Both the position numbers and the translations under genes were made by a program. This document shows, piece after piece, positions 8,973 through 17,343 of a DNA stretch of 44,283 nucleotides (position 1 is the stretch's first letter; the number at the start of each line of letters is the position of its first letter). The notes under the pieces are model-generated. The model saw nothing but the letters and a program-made list of their open reading frames with translations. It ran no database searches and was not told where the DNA came from. Source of the DNA: an uncultured Alphaproteobacteria bacterium (GTDB lineage: Bacteria; Pseudomonadota; Alphaproteobacteria; Rs-D84). The stretch lies in contig CALXMY010000006.1 of the NCBI GenBank assembly GCA_944389595.1, forward strand, positions 1 through 44,283, given 5' to 3'.

Positions 8973-9253
8973 ACGAAAAACGAAAAAACAAATTAAAATA
9001 TATTTCAACCGGTACGAATGTAAATCAACATGATTTACAATGGGAAGAATTGTTGGGAATTACAGAATTATTAATGCGTGAAGCAAAACAGTATCGAATG
9101 TATGATTTATTGACCAGATTGGAATTTTTGCGCAGAAGTATAAATAGTAACAAAGCAAATAAAAAATTAGTTCGCGTAACGCAGACAAAGATAGAAAAAA
9201 TGCAAAATGAATTAGCAAATGAATTGCAGAAACGTGGCGAAAAAACACGTTAA
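8969..9253 (+). CDS. Small basic protein of unknown function
   Basis: This is a 94-residue, Lys-rich, helical protein without signal peptide. Its ATG overlaps the stop codon of the LysM gene (ATGA), which suggests translational coupling. The central stretch (LQWEELLGITELLMREAKQY) looks amphipathic. I do not recognise a family. Confidence 0.75.
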   Translation: MNEKRKNKLKYISTGTNVNQHDLQWEELLGITELLMREAKQYRMYDLLTRLEFLRRSINSNKANKKLVRVTQTKIEKMQNELANELQKRGEKTR

Positions 9254-9276
9254 ATTTACTGCAAACGAGTGGTACT

Positions 9277-9768
9277 ATGAAAAACATATTTGGTTATTTT
9301 GTTGGGTTTTTGTTGTTTTTAGGGTTGTTCCCAGCGTTGATGTATGCTGTTGCGGTTAATTTTGTTGTGCCTGTGGATTCGTTAATCGTCAGTATTGTGG
9401 GAATGATTTTTGTTTTAATTGGTGCGGTATTCATGGTTTGGTCGAATATAGATATGGTAAAAATTGGCCGCGGATGTCCGACAGACGGGTTTAATATTGC
9501 GTTGGGCGAACGCACAAAAAAACTTATTGTTCAGGGACCGTATAAATATACACGTAACCCAATGTTATTTGGTACGTTTGTTTTTTATGTTGGGTTGGCG
9601 TTGTTGTTTAATTCATATTCTGCGTTGATTGTGCCAATTGTATTTGTTTCGTATATGGTGTGGCATGTAAAAAAATTTGAAGAACCCAGATTATATAACG
9701 ATTTCAAAGACGAATATGTTGAATATAAAAAAAGAACACCATTATTGTTTCCAAAATCCAAAAAATAA
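9277..9768 (+). CDS. Isoprenylcysteine/phospholipid methyltransferase-like membrane protein
   Basis: This 163-residue protein has four hydrophobic segments and the conserved core of the ICMT/PEMT family: GPYKYTRNPM followed by a membrane helix and then EEPRLYNDFKDEYVEYKKRTP. Family members transfer methyl groups from S-adenosylmethionine to lipids or to isoprenylated or other substrates at the membrane; the bacterial substrates are mostly unknown and none can be inferred here. It follows the LysM pair by 24 bp and ends at a strong terminator, so it is probably the last gene of that operon. Confidence 0.85.
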   Translation: MKNIFGYFVGFLLFLGLFPALMYAVAVNFVVPVDSLIVSIVGMIFVLIGAVFMVWSNIDMVKIGRGCPTDGFNIALGERTKKLIVQGPYKYTRNPMLFGTFVFYVGLALLFNSYSALIVPIVFVSYMVWHVKKFEEPRLYNDFKDEYVEYKKRTPLLFPKSKK

Positions 9769-9797
9769 AACCAACGCGAGGTCGGTTTTATTTTTTT
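9767..9797 (+). terminator. Intrinsic terminator of the LysM operon
   Basis: AAAACC / GGTTTT arms (9767-9772, 9784-9789) with inner AC/GT pairs are followed by seven T. The stem overlaps the stop codon of the methyltransferase gene. Confidence 0.75.
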
Positions 9798-9954
9798 GTG
9801 CGGGCGAAGGTGGCCGTATTTTTGCGTTTTTTTGTTCTTTTTAAGCCTCTCTTTTACCCAATTTTTAATCTGTTTGTCTTGATGCTTTGCTTGGCAGAAA
9901 ATAACATGTTTGTTATAAATTGTGAACGTTTTTTGGAGACTATGAAATATTTGA

Positions 9955-10161
9955 ACCGGGGTTATTGGTTGGTTAGAAGATGCACAACAATTACTATCGG
10001 AAGGTGTTATTGCAGGATATAGAAACCCTATAGCACATGTTGTTAGAAAAGAACTGCAACAAACCGGCGTTATAACGGAACAACATTGCTTAGATGCTCT
10101 TAGCCTTATCTCTTCATTGTTTAGCAGGTTAGATAATGCCGTGGTAAAAGAGCCGGAATAG
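9955..10161 (+). pseudogene. Remnant of a TIGR02391 (Ymh-like) gene
   Basis: A reading frame without start codon, opened by a stop at 9952-9954, encodes GWLEDAQQLLSEGVIAGYRN, then PIAHVVRKELQQTG, and ends DALSLISSLFSRLDNA before TAG. The AGYRNPxAH motif and the LSLISSLFSRLDNA tail match what I know of the C-terminal end of TIGR02391 proteins, which are typical of defence-related and mobile regions. The N-terminal part, about three quarters of the usual protein, is missing; nothing recognisable remains in 9798-9954. The neighbouring serine recombinase and tRNA duplication support a decayed insertion. The flank 10162-10254 holds no gene. Confidence 0.55.
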
Positions 10162-10233
10162 ATTTTGATATCTTTTCTTGGACTGGATGTGCTGTTTATG
10201 GTATTAAATATTGATAATTTATTGATATAAACG

Positions 10234-10250
10234 TAAGTATTAGATACTTA
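10234..10250. repeat. Short inverted repeat beside the recombinase
   Basis: TAAGTAT TAG ATACTTA is a perfect 7-bp inverted repeat 4 bp beyond the stop codon of the serine recombinase. It has no T run, so it is not a clear terminator; it might be a weak hairpin or a recombination half-site pair. Confidence 0.35.
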
Positions 10251-10254
10251 AATT

Positions 10255-10854
10255 TTACCATCCCATACGTTTTATAAACCTACGCAGGGTTATGTTTTGA
10301 ACGTTCATTATCTTTGATATTTGATTCTTTGATACCCCGGAATCTAATAATTTTTTTATTCTTGTTGTATTCTTTGTTAATTTTAATCGTTTTGATTGTG
10401 CTGCGAATGGTCGCCCCAGTTTTTTACCCTGGGCACGAATGCTTTCCAGGGATGCTTTTGTTCGTTGGCTGATTAAATTACGTTCTATTTCCGCGGACAG
10501 TCCGAATGCAAATGCCATGACTTTGGATTGTATGTCGTTTCCCAAACGATAATTTTCTTTTATTGTCCAAACCTGGCAATTTTTATTCAAGCAAATTTCC
10601 AAAATTTTCATAACTTCCAATAACGAACGACCCAGACGTGATATTTCACATGCAATTAAAATATCGCCATCATTCAAGTTTTCTAATAAGTTCCCCAATT
10701 TTCGTTTGTATAATGGTTTACGCGAAGATATTGTTTCGGCAATCCAATTATCAATATGGATTTTTGACGATTTTGCAAATTGTTGCAGTTCGTATTTTTG
10801 ATGTTCCAGTGCCTGTTTGTTGGAACTGACACGTATATAGCCAATAGTGGACAT
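10255..10854 (-). CDS. Small serine recombinase (resolvase/invertase family)
   Basis: This is a 199-residue site-specific recombinase. The N-terminal catalytic domain starts GYIRVSSNKQ with the nucleophile at Ser10, and has the family Arg motif ISRLGRSLLEV (Arg73, Arg76). The long E helix (FGLSAEIERNLISQRTKASL) follows, and a C-terminal helix-turn-helix (SGVSKNQISKIMNVQNITLR) binds DNA. Size and order match Pin/Mpi-type DNA invertases and Tn3-type resolvases; the sequence style is closest to Mpi-like master invertases, but substrate sites cannot be assigned. Start is supported by GGGGGA 6 nt upstream. It lies alone between a gene remnant and tRNA-Gly, suggesting a leftover of a mobile element or a resident invertase. 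Confidence 0.93.
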   Translation of the reverse strand: MSTIGYIRVSSNKQALEHQKYELQQFAKSSKIHIDNWIAETISSRKPLYKRKLGNLLENLNDGDILIACEISRLGRSLLEVMKILEICLNKNCQVWTIKENYRLGNDIQSKVMAFAFGLSAEIERNLISQRTKASLESIRAQGKKLGRPFAAQSKRLKLTKNTTRIKKLLDSGVSKNQISKIMNVQNITLRRFIKRMGW

Positions 10855-10989
10855 GATATTTCCCCCATGTTTTATTATTTAATTTGTGGTTGATTTAACA
10901 GAATGATTATTAATTATTTATAAAAATTCGACTGTTTTAATTTTTAATACTGGACTTTTGGCTTGGCGGCGTATAAAATCACAAACATT

Positions 10990-11063
10990 GCGGGCGTGGT
11001 ATAATGGCAGCACGTCAGCTTCCCAAGCTGAAGACGAGGGTTCGATTCCCTTCGCCCGCACCA
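10990..11063 (+). tRNA. tRNA-Gly (CCC)
   Basis: The acceptor arms GCGGGCG / CGCCCGC pair fully. The anticodon stem TCAGC / GCTGA encloses TTCCCAA with anticodon CCC at 11022-11024. The T-loop TTCGATT is present and CCA is encoded (11061-11063). A TATAAA box at 10972-10977 suggests its own promoter. Confidence 0.97.
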
Positions 11064-11130
11064 AAAAATAAAACCGACACAGGGTCGGTTTTATTTTTTG
11101 CTTCCCTTTGCCCGCATCAGAAAATAAAAC
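11046..11130 (+). repeat. Direct duplication of the tRNA-Gly 3' end
   Basis: Bases 11046-11074, covering the 3' end of tRNA-Gly and the first bases after CCA, recur at 11102-11130 with 26 of 29 positions identical. The second copy reads TTCCCTTTGCCCGCATCAG and is not part of a tRNA. Such duplicated tRNA ends are typical of attachment sites left by integration. Confidence 0.65.
11070..11099 (+). terminator. Intrinsic terminator of tRNA-Gly
   Basis: A perfect 9-bp stem AAAACCGAC / GTCGGTTTT (11070-11078, 11084-11092) is followed by TTTTTT. Confidence 0.85.
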
Positions 11131-11139
11131 AATAATGAT

Positions 11140-11169
11140 AAAAACTTCCTGCCGATGAAGGCAGGAAGT
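11140..11169 (-). terminator. Terminator of the autotransporter gene
   Basis: On the minus strand a 10-bp perfect stem ACTTCCTGCC / GGCAGGAAGT (arms 11144-11153 and 11160-11169) is followed by TTTT, 34 nt after the stop codon of the autotransporter gene. Confidence 0.85.
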
Positions 11170-11202
11170 AAACAACTTTTGATTATTAATGTAAGTTCAG
11201 TT

Positions 11203-12918
11203 TTAGAACAATTTAAATTTATAATTTGTTCCGGCTCTGAAGCTTACGTTAGAGTCTGATAATGCGGCCGCAGCATTTATTGACCAGTTGTCGGTCAATC
11301 CCATCGCTGCACCCAATGCAACCGCTGATTGAGAATTATAATAACCATAACCCCCACCAACAGATACTTCGCCCTTGGATACGCCGGACACAGCAACCGA
11401 AGACATAGCCGCAGCACTTGCTATACCAGCGGATAATTCTTTTTCCAAAGTATTAACACGATTGTCTGTATATTCATTTGCTGCCCTTAATGTCAGTTCG
11501 TTTTGTGCATCTGTGTATGCCTTTGCGGCACCCAATGTCAGTTCATCGCCAGCAATACGGTCTGTCGTTTCTTGTGCGATTGCTGCTGTATTGGTTGCAA
11601 TTTTGCCGTCCAATTCCTCTTCTGCCGCGGTTGCGCGATCTTTTTCGGTAACAATTGCATCTGAATTAGCTGTAATTCTGTCGCTTAATGCGTTTTCAAT
11701 AGCGGTTGCTCTATCTGTTTCAGCTGTTATAGCATCTGAATTTGCAGATATTGCGTTTGAATTAGCTGTGATTTTGTCATCCAATGCTTCTTCTGCCACA
11801 GTTGCCCGATCTGTTTCATTGGCAATTGCATCTGTGTTGGCCGCAATTTTGTCGTCCAATGCTTCCTCTGCGGCTGTGGCACGATCTGTTTCTGTTGCTA
11901 TTGCATCAGATATTGCGCCACCTTCGGCCAAAGATTCATTTATTGCAGAATTTGCACCGTTTTCAATTGTTTCCAAAATAGGTGCATCATATGTATCTTT
12001 GGCGGCATTATATAACGCTTCTTCGGCGACCTGTTGTTTTGCCGCGGTTTGTTGATTGGCCTGTGCATTTGCCAGTAATTCCGCAGCTGTACCAACTGTT
12101 GCATATTTATTATCCAAATCTTGGACTGTGTTGCTGTCAGTTTCAAATACCGCGTTTGCCGCGTCAAAATTTGTTTGTTCTGTTGCCCATTTATCAGCAG
12201 TTTCCGTTATATTTGCATCAAATATAGCTTTGTCAGCGTCATAGGCACCTTTTAAATTTGCAAACAATGTTTCCAGTTCAGAATCTGGATCGGGTTCTTG
12301 GATTGCACCGTCCATATTCAATAATTGTGAACCATCTGGTGACAATTTATATTGTGTGCCCGTGCTTAAAGTGGCTGTATACATACCGCCGTCCAGGTTG
12401 GTTACATCTTCGCCACCAATGTTGGCCGTTCCGTTTGTTGTTGTAATTGTCGCGCCGCCTGCATATTCAGACAGGGTTTGTTCTGTGACCATATTTTGTG
12501 CGGTTTCACCCAACGCAACGGTTTCGCCGTTACCATTTACGTATGAATAGTTATTTCTGTCCATAACAGCCCCGGCAACTATTTCCTGGGTTGTTGTTAC
12601 ATCACCCGCAGCGACACTGGTTCCTGTAAAGTCACTTTGTTCCGGAATTCCATTAGAAAAATCTGCGGTGCCGCCATCTTTGTCCGTGTATGTAAACTTG
12701 GTCATATCTGGATCTGTTCCATATGCGACATCAGAAACAGTGGAGCCGTCAGATGCTTCATAAGAATATGTTGTGTCCGCCAAAGGATCTGACACGCTGG
12801 CAATGGTGGAACCGTCTTCTTTTGTATAATTTCCTGCAAAAGTAACATCCGTTGCAGCCTGGGCCGCGCAGGAAATACTTATTGCAAACAGAGATGTTAA
12901 AAAACATGTTTTTTTCAT
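11203..12918 (-). CDS. Trimeric autotransporter adhesin (YadA-like)
   Basis: This is a 571-residue outer-membrane adhesin candidate. It has a signal peptide (KKTCFLTSLFAISISCAAQA), a polar passenger rich in Asp, Thr and Ser (about 22-240), a Gln/Ala-rich coiled coil, then four 25-32-residue stalk repeats (ETDRATAAEEALDDKI type, about 340-450). A short neck (AAKAYTDA, NTLEKEL) leads to a C-terminal YadA-type anchor of about 70 residues (GEVSVGGGYGYYNSQSAVAL ... RAGTNYKFKLF) ending in Phe, as required for outer-membrane assembly. Three chains would form the barrel. The passenger shows no YadA head repeats that I recognise. The start at 12918 matches the signal peptide and an AAAGGAAAAG site; the long AT-rich upstream region (12919-13159) holds no gene. 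Confidence 0.9.
   Translation of the reverse strand: MKKTCFLTSLFAISISCAAQAATDVTFAGNYTKEDGSTIASVSDPLADTTYSYEASDGSTVSDVAYGTDPDMTKFTYTDKDGGTADFSNGIPEQSDFTGTSVAAGDVTTTQEIVAGAVMDRNNYSYVNGNGETVALGETAQNMVTEQTLSEYAGGATITTTNGTANIGGEDVTNLDGGMYTATLSTGTQYKLSPDGSQLLNMDGAIQEPDPDSELETLFANLKGAYDADKAIFDANITETADKWATEQTNFDAANAVFETDSNTVQDLDNKYATVGTAAELLANAQANQQTAAKQQVAEEALYNAAKDTYDAPILETIENGANSAINESLAEGGAISDAIATETDRATAAEEALDDKIAANTDAIANETDRATVAEEALDDKITANSNAISANSDAITAETDRATAIENALSDRITANSDAIVTEKDRATAAEEELDGKIATNTAAIAQETTDRIAGDELTLGAAKAYTDAQNELTLRAANEYTDNRVNTLEKELSAGIASAAAMSSVAVSGVSKGEVSVGGGYGYYNSQSAVALGAAMGLTDNWSINAAAALSDSNVSFRAGTNYKFKLF
11634..11910 (-). repeat. Stalk-encoding tandem repeats of the autotransporter
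   Basis: The motif encoding DRAT begins near 11883, 11806, 11710 and 11636 on the minus strand, giving periods of about 75, 96 and 75 bp (25, 32 and 25 residues). The nucleotide sequences are similar enough for slippage or recombination to change stalk length in register. Confidence 0.75.
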
Positions 12919-13159
12919 AACTTTTCCTTTTTTTTGTACAAAATGCATTTGTATATAAAATGCATCAAAATGAATATTGCATAAACCAACGATTGTGTTC
13001 ATGTCGGTACAAAGCAAAAAGTATTTAAAGTAAAAAATTCATAAACCGCTTAGAAATCCAAGGAAAAATTAAAGGAATACTGATTGAAAAATAAAAATTT
13101 TAACAGTGAAAAAAGTAGTTGATTTAATCGTTCTATTAAATTGACCAGATAAGAATAAT

Positions 13160-13189
13160 AAAAAAAACGACGTAATGTCGTTTTTTTTA
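13160..13189 (-). terminator. Terminator of the glycosyltransferase gene
   Basis: On the minus strand AAAAAAACGAC / GTCGTTTTTTT with loop ATTAC or the like directly follows the stop codon at 13190-13192. Confidence 0.85.
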
Positions 13190-15208
13190 TTATTTGCGTG
13201 TGTTTTCCAATGCGCGTCGGGTTTCGTGCAAATATGCATATCCATATTTTTGATCGGGTTCCAAATGCATTCCTTCGGCCCATTCATTCCATGCGGAAAC
13301 GAATACGAATTTGCCCCGTTCGCCATAATCGCGTGTCCATTCAATAATATCGCGCAGCCATTTATAATATAATTCCGGGGTCATTGGTAAATGCCATGCG
13401 CCACGATAAATTTTGCGTGCAGTATTATCAAAATTTGTCATGCATCCCCGATATAATGGATAATCTGTTTTGTACATATACTTACGGTTTTCAATCCATT
13501 TTTCGATGTCATATTTAACCAAAATTGCCGATTTATTTAAAACGCGTGTGTCCGGATGTCTGGGTGGTATTGGGGCCCCCATAACCATATTAAATTCGGC
13601 CGCGGCATCGGCAGCATAGTCAAATGGATTCCATGTTAGGTTATTATCACTGAACATCATTATAAATGGTTCGGGAATACCGCGTTTTGTGCATAAAAAT
13701 TTTAATTGTTTAACAAATTCGGGTAACATATTTCGTTTGTATTTATAGATCATCAAAACGGGTCGCCCATCTATTTTGATATATCGTGAATCAGACCAGT
13801 ATGGCAATATGTCGTCCAAGAACCGTTCGGCTTCGTCGGGATGTGTTTCTGCATCATATTTTGTTGTGCCATGATCGGCGGCTTCGCCCCATGTGTTTGT
13901 CCAATCTTCGTTTGCCCAAAACAGACAAAATGGCATATCCAATGATTTGTCGTTTAACATATTTTTAATTGGTTTGTCCATCAGTTTTGTGCCATGAAAC
14001 CAATAGTAATAATAGCAAAATCCATAAATTCCATATTGTTTGGCCAATTCAACCTGGCGATGCATAATTTTTGTGTCGTTCAGATTATAAAACCCAACGT
14101 CAATTGGTAAATGCGGCTGATAATGACCAATGAATTGCGGTGTCGCGCGGGTTACGTTTGTCCATTCTGTGAAACCGCGACCATGCCACTGGTCATTTTG
14201 TGGGAATTGATAAAATTGTGGTAAGTAATATGCGATGATTTTTGGATCGTCGGCATGTGGTTTGTAATTCCGATTAGATAGTGGTACAAACGTATCACGC
14301 CACGATAGTTGTTGGTTCATCATATATTTTGCCATTTTTACCATAAGACGCGGATAAATTAATTGATTAACCAACTTTTTGGCCCATGATAATGCCGCCG
14401 TGCGCGGAATAATCAATACAGGTATTTTTAATATGTATACAACGCGGAAATATTTTCTGCGTCTGGAAACGTGGTATATAAAATTACCCAATTTTCTGGA
14501 GGTGTTATATTTTCGCATAATCGGATATTTTGCCCACATCAGGCTGATTAGTTCAGCGTGATAACCACGAGTTTGTTCATCGCGTGATTCGTTTTCGGGT
14601 TTTACATTATAGAAAAATAATACATCGGGGATTTTTATAATTTTTTGTTTGTCCTGGATAAAATTCATCCAAAAATCGTAATCTTCGATTCCATTGGCAA
14701 AACGTTTATCATACCCGCCATATTTTTCCCAAAAAGATTTCTTGTATAAACCGCATGTTGAATAAATCCGATTGCGGGAACACATGTTTTTTGCCGTTGG
14801 CCGTCCCAGGTCTGAAATTCCCATTGCGCGCCCGAACAAACATACACTTGGGATAACCACTGCGCATTTTTTATGTGTAATTGTACGATACAGTTTTTCC
14901 AAACAGTGTTTGTCAATTTTATCATCGCTGTCCAGGCACAGTATATATTCGCCGCGTGCGCGGCTGATTCCATTGTTTCGTGCCGATATTACACCGGAAT
15001 TTTTTTGGGTCATTATTTTTATGCGGCTGTCACGCGCGGCATATGTTTTTAAAATGTCGGCCGAGTTATCGGTGCTGCCATCGTTAACACAGATTATTTC
15101 GATTTGGGAAAAAGTTTGGTTAATAACACTGTTCAGGCAGTCGGCCAAATATTTCCCCGTGTTGTACACAGGAATAATTATAGAAATAATCGGTTCGGGT
15201 TGTGACAT
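13190..15208 (-). CDS. Bifunctional glycosyltransferase: GT2 domain fused to WbsX-like domain
   Basis: This 672-residue protein joins two glycan-assembly domains. Residues about 8-230 are a GT-A fold family 2 glycosyltransferase: ISIIIPVYNTGKYLADCL, CVNDGSTDNS, GVISARNNGISRARGEY and the metal-binding LDSDD. Residues about 310-665 match WbsX-like proteins of O-antigen and capsule clusters: IAYYLPQFYQFPQND, GFTEWTNV, YGFCYYYYWF, LFWANEDWT and WNEWAEGMHLEPD. The WbsX part resembles GH99-like folds. The nucleotide sugars and acceptor are unknown; a cell-surface polysaccharide is likely. The gene stands alone rather than inside a polysaccharide cluster. An AAAGG site precedes the ATG. Confidence 0.9.
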   Translation of the reverse strand: MSQPEPIISIIIPVYNTGKYLADCLNSVINQTFSQIEIICVNDGSTDNSADILKTYAARDSRIKIMTQKNSGVISARNNGISRARGEYILCLDSDDKIDKHCLEKLYRTITHKKCAVVIPSVCLFGRAMGISDLGRPTAKNMCSRNRIYSTCGLYKKSFWEKYGGYDKRFANGIEDYDFWMNFIQDKQKIIKIPDVLFFYNVKPENESRDEQTRGYHAELISLMWAKYPIMRKYNTSRKLGNFIYHVSRRRKYFRVVYILKIPVLIIPRTAALSWAKKLVNQLIYPRLMVKMAKYMMNQQLSWRDTFVPLSNRNYKPHADDPKIIAYYLPQFYQFPQNDQWHGRGFTEWTNVTRATPQFIGHYQPHLPIDVGFYNLNDTKIMHRQVELAKQYGIYGFCYYYYWFHGTKLMDKPIKNMLNDKSLDMPFCLFWANEDWTNTWGEAADHGTTKYDAETHPDEAERFLDDILPYWSDSRYIKIDGRPVLMIYKYKRNMLPEFVKQLKFLCTKRGIPEPFIMMFSDNNLTWNPFDYAADAAAEFNMVMGAPIPPRHPDTRVLNKSAILVKYDIEKWIENRKYMYKTDYPLYRGCMTNFDNTARKIYRGAWHLPMTPELYYKWLRDIIEWTRDYGERGKFVFVSAWNEWAEGMHLEPDQKYGYAYLHETRRALENTRK

Positions 15209-15359
15209 TTTTCAACCTTTGGTAGTTGTTGCGCGGGATTTTATAGCACTTATATAAAAAAGTCTAGTAAAAAAAGATTAATGCTTTTGTGATTGATTTT
15301 TTTATCAGATAGTCCTAGGATTCATTATTGCTATACTAACCAAAAAAGGGGGATTAATT

Positions 15360-16613
15360 ATGGCAAGTGAAAATATGAATCCGTTAATCGGTGCCCAGCA
15401 GCGTGTTAAGGTTGCGTGTGAAAAATTGGGTATGCCGGCGGATGTTTATGAAATTTTGAAATACCCACAACGTATCATAGAGGTTTCGATTCCAGTTAAA
15501 ATGGATGACGGATCAATTCGTACATTTACGGGCTTTCGTGCCCAGCATAATACGGCCATTGGCCCATCCAAGGGCGGTGTGCGTTTTCATCCGAATGTAA
15601 CACGTGACGAGGTTGCCGCCCTGTCCATTTGGATGACGTTCAAATGTTCTGTGACCGGTATTCCGTATGGCGGCGGCAAAGGCGGAATTATTGTCGACCC
15701 AAAGGAATTGTCCACTGGTGAACTGGAACGTTTATGTCGTGGTTATGTTGATGCGATTTATCCGATTTTGGGTGAAAAGCGTGATGTGCCCGCCCCTGAC
15801 GTTAATACCAATGGTCAAATTATGGCATGGATGATTGATGAATATATCAAATTATCTGGGGAATCTTCGTTCGGCACATTTACCGGCAAGCCGGTGGAAT
15901 TGGCGGGGTCCAAGGGCCGTAATGCCGCGACCGGATTGGGAATTTCCATTATCATCGCCAAGGCATTGGAAAAACAAGGCAAAGAAATGCGTGGCGCGCG
16001 CATCGCCATCCAGGGATTTGGCAACGTGGGCAGTTTTACTGCAAAATGCAGCCATGACATGGGCGCAAAAATCGTGTCGATTGCGGAATGGAATACAACA
16101 CTGTATAACGAAAACGGTATCGACATTGATGCATTGATGCAGTTCAAGGCTGAAAACAAAGGCAGCATCAAGGGATTCCCGGGCGCATCCGAAATTGATA
16201 TTGAAAAATTCTGGGGATTGGATGTTGATGTATTGTCGCCGTGCGCAATGGAAAACACTATTAACAAAGATACTGCGCCGTTAATCAAAACTAAATTGGT
16301 TGTCGAGGGTGCAAATGGCCCAACAACGCTGGAAGGCGAAGAAATATTGTTGAAAAACGGTGTGACCGTTGTTCCGGATATTTTGGCCAATGCCGGTGGT
16401 GTGACGGTTTCGTATTTTGAATGGGTTCAAAATCGCTATGGTTATTATTGGGGCGAAAAAGAAGTCGAACAAAAAGAAGAAATCGCCATGAAGGATGCAT
16501 TTGACGCGATTTATGCAATCAAAGAAGAATATAACGTGTCCATGCGCGAGGCCGCATATATGCATTCGATTAAACGCGTGGCGGGCGCAATGAAACTGCG
16601 TGGTTGGTATTAA
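15360..16613 (+). CDS. gdhA: Glutamate dehydrogenase
   Basis: The enzyme interconverts glutamate with 2-oxoglutarate and ammonia using NAD(P). The 417-residue length fits the short hexameric class. Visible are the substrate-binding region RAQHNTAIGPSKGGVRFHP, the catalytic motif PYGGGKGG near residue 107, PAPDVNTNGQIMAWM, and the Rossmann motif GFGNVG for the dinucleotide. The C-terminal helix closes with SIKRVAGAMKLRGWY. The cofactor preference cannot be read with confidence. The start has a strong GGGGGA site; a TATACT box at 15332-15337 is a candidate -10. It is a single-gene unit with its own terminator and probably supports amino-acid catabolism or nitrogen balance. Confidence 0.96.
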   Translation: MASENMNPLIGAQQRVKVACEKLGMPADVYEILKYPQRIIEVSIPVKMDDGSIRTFTGFRAQHNTAIGPSKGGVRFHPNVTRDEVAALSIWMTFKCSVTGIPYGGGKGGIIVDPKELSTGELERLCRGYVDAIYPILGEKRDVPAPDVNTNGQIMAWMIDEYIKLSGESSFGTFTGKPVELAGSKGRNAATGLGISIIIAKALEKQGKEMRGARIAIQGFGNVGSFTAKCSHDMGAKIVSIAEWNTTLYNENGIDIDALMQFKAENKGSIKGFPGASEIDIEKFWGLDVDVLSPCAMENTINKDTAPLIKTKLVVEGANGPTTLEGEEILLKNGVTVVPDILANAGGVTVSYFEWVQNRYGYYWGEKEVEQKEEIAMKDAFDAIYAIKEEYNVSMREAAYMHSIKRVAGAMKLRGWY

Positions 16614-16632
16614 ACCGGCGTTAATGTAAAAC

Positions 16633-16660
16633 AAAAAATCCCACAATTGTGGGATTTTTT
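16633..16660. terminator. Bidirectional terminator between gdhA and a lipoprotein gene
   Basis: A perfect 28-bp palindrome (AAAAAATCCCACAA and its complement) with A and T tails lies between convergent stop codons and can terminate both. Confidence 0.88.
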
Positions 16661-16678
16661 TTATTTTTAATGATATTT

Positions 16679-17086
16679 TTATTCCGCAGAAGAGCATAAT
16701 TCAACGGCATAAAATTCGTTGTTTGTGATATCATCAGCCGTACCACAGAACAGACGGAAATTACATGTGTTTTCAGGCGTATTCATTGCCGCCATTGTAT
16801 TTGCCGGGATAATATTCAACAAACAGTTACCTTCGGTAAGGTAATTTTGTGGATCTTCCACGGACAGGAATTTAACAGTTTTGGCCTTGGACGCGATTTC
16901 TGTTAATGCATCGCTTTCTGGTAATGCGACAATATAATCACCGCCAACACCCAATGCCAATATGCTTAAATTTGTAACTTTGGTGATTTCGGATTCAACG
17001 GTTGTATAGTCGGCCGGCGTTGGTTTGTTTTCGCCACATGCCACCAATGCAACAGCGGTCAACGCCAATAATGATAATTTTTTCAT
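16679..17086 (-). CDS. Small lipoprotein of unknown function
   Basis: A 135-residue protein with a lipoprotein signal (KKLSLLALTAVALVAC, lipobox LVAC with Cys17). The mature part is about 118 residues with three further Cys (NCLLNI, NTCNFRLFCG), two of them near the C-terminus and possibly disulfide-bonded in the periplasm. No family is recognised. The start at 17086 is fixed by the signal peptide and an AAGGAG site. A TATACT box about 45 nt upstream could be its -10. Confidence 0.85.
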   Translation of the reverse strand: MKKLSLLALTAVALVACGENKPTPADYTTVESEITKVTNLSILALGVGGDYIVALPESDALTEIASKAKTVKFLSVEDPQNYLTEGNCLLNIIPANTMAAMNTPENTCNFRLFCGTADDITNNEFYAVELCSSAE

Positions 17087-17171
17087 GGTGCTTTCTCCTT
17101 TTGGGTTAATGGTTTTACATTGTCCAGTATAACATAAAAAATTATATTTCACGTAAAAAATCATAAAATAT

Positions 17172-17200
17172 TTGACTTTTTTGATTTTGTAATGCATACT
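17172..17200 (+). promoter_or_regulatory. Candidate promoter of the rpsP operon
   Basis: TTGACT (17172-17177), a 17-bp spacer and CATACT (17195-17200) would start the rpsP message near 17207. That leaves a leader of about 137 nt, long for this compact genome, which could carry regulation. Confidence 0.5.
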
Positions 17201-17343
17201 GTGCAACGCAAATCCCACAGATTGCCATTGTTGTTACCCCAGTACGCGGTGTGCGTATGGTACATCATCCGACGAGTGTTCGTCCTTGGTGTGTGGTTTT
17301 CTGTATGGGTTAAAAAGTTAAAAAATAAACAAGGAGCAAAATT

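Noticed and set aside
11375..12055. A 226-codon plus-strand frame opposite the autotransporter
   Set aside because: It mirrors the Ala/Thr/Glu-rich stalk repeats and has no start signals of its own.
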